Shown here piece after piece: positions 63,881 to 64,000 of a stretch of 64,000 nt of DNA. The notes under the pieces were generated by a model that worked only from the letters and a program-made list of their open reading frames with translations, made no database searches and was not told the DNA's origin. Made by a program: the position numbers and the translations under genes. The number at the start of each line of letters is the position of its first letter. Position 1 is the first letter of the stretch. The stretch comes from Polycyclovorans algicola TG408 (GTDB lineage Bacteria > Pseudomonadota > Gammaproteobacteria > Nevskiales > Nevskiaceae): assembly GCF_000711245.1 (NCBI RefSeq), contig NZ_JOMH01000001.1:2040830-2104829 (forward strand). The letters run 5' to 3'.

Positions 63881-64000
63881 GCTGCTCGCCGCTGCACGTG
63901 GCGCACGATCTCGGGCCGCGTTGGCAGTGTTTTAAGGTCGTATGCAGCCTGCAAGGCCAGCCACGATTCTGCATCTCCGCCAAAATAGCGTGCCAGGCGT
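63877..64000 (-). CDS. higA: HigA-family antitoxin, C-terminal 40 residues (truncated by window)
   Basis: The minus strand enters the window in an open frame ending with RLARYFGGDAESWLALQAAYDL, the standard C-terminal part of XRE-type HigA antitoxins. The N-terminal helix-turn-helix and the HigB toxin gene should lie just beyond the window. HigA represses its own operon and neutralises a ribosome-dependent RNase. It is translationally coupled to the downstream 275-residue protein. Confidence 0.85.
   Translation of the reverse strand, partial: RLARYFGGDAESWLALQAAYDLKTLPTRPEIVRHVQRRAA

Overview
The window reads as a chromosome segment of a GC-rich, diderm, heterotrophic gammaproteobacterium. 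The evidence is the gene order pheS-pheT-ihfA-merR-tRNA(Pro), the fatty-acid block fabD-fabG-acpP-fabF running into pabB-pabC-mltG-tmk-holB-pilZ, type II secretion pseudopilin genes, a rhombosortase, and an N-acetylglutaminylglutamine amide (NAGGN) osmoprotectant operon. A Nevskiales/Xanthomonadales-like lineage would fit, but this is inferred from gene content only and no marker in the window fixes it.

Layout. 1-4.4 kb: translation and nucleoid genes (pheST, ihfA, a MerR regulator, tRNA-Pro) and glutaredoxin grxD. 4.4-9.7 kb (minus strand): a DUF815 ATPase, an alpha/beta hydrolase, a secreted lipoprotein hydrolase and the ribosome ATPase EttA. 9.7-15 kb: MarR regulator plus the three-gene NAGGN set (amidotransferase, GNAT/ATP-grasp ligase, M42 peptidase), preceded by an unusual promoter/operator that predicts a leaderless mRNA. 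15-20 kb: tRNA-Leu, rnr, an OmpA-type lipoprotein, rlmB and small envelope proteins. 20.4-30.7 kb (minus strand): acnA; then one long overlapping chain gspG-H-I-J-K-L-M-N-nudJ-mnmA, with no gspC-F beside it. A divergent rhombosortase faces gspG. 31-40 kb: lipid, folate, cell-wall and replication housekeeping genes. 40-49 kb: alcohol dehydrogenase, a Pro/Thr-rich anchored protein, a two-domain FabG, ribA, an UbiB-like kinase with altered motifs, pyrD and an OmpA-family protein.

49-55.3 kb is an accessory module: a sulfotransferase/DUF1214/SDR operon, a divergent AraC regulator and an EthD-like gene, with a shared motif of about 43 bp upstream of both promoter-bearing ends. The module lies between the intact 3' end of the ompA-like gene and a decayed second copy of that 3' end plus its terminators (55142-55330).

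55.3-64 kb is a mobile element that continues past the window. It has a serine recombinase, a large TOPRIM/DUF927 primase-helicase-like protein, a string of small overlapping unknown genes, an AlpA-type regulator, a 275-residue unknown protein and the end of a HigA antitoxin coupled to it. Three 9-bp-spaced and three 11-bp-spaced ACGGGGA-type repeats flank an 84% AT stretch beside the primase gene and look like an origin of replication. A 470-bp leader before the primase operon has two related palindromes, suggesting a repressor-operator pair or an RNA-based immunity switch as in P4-type satellites. This element is the best candidate for something undescribed. Other candidates are a 54-residue six-cysteine mini-protein with mirror-symmetric spacing downstream of mnmA and the leaderless, operator-covered MarR start.
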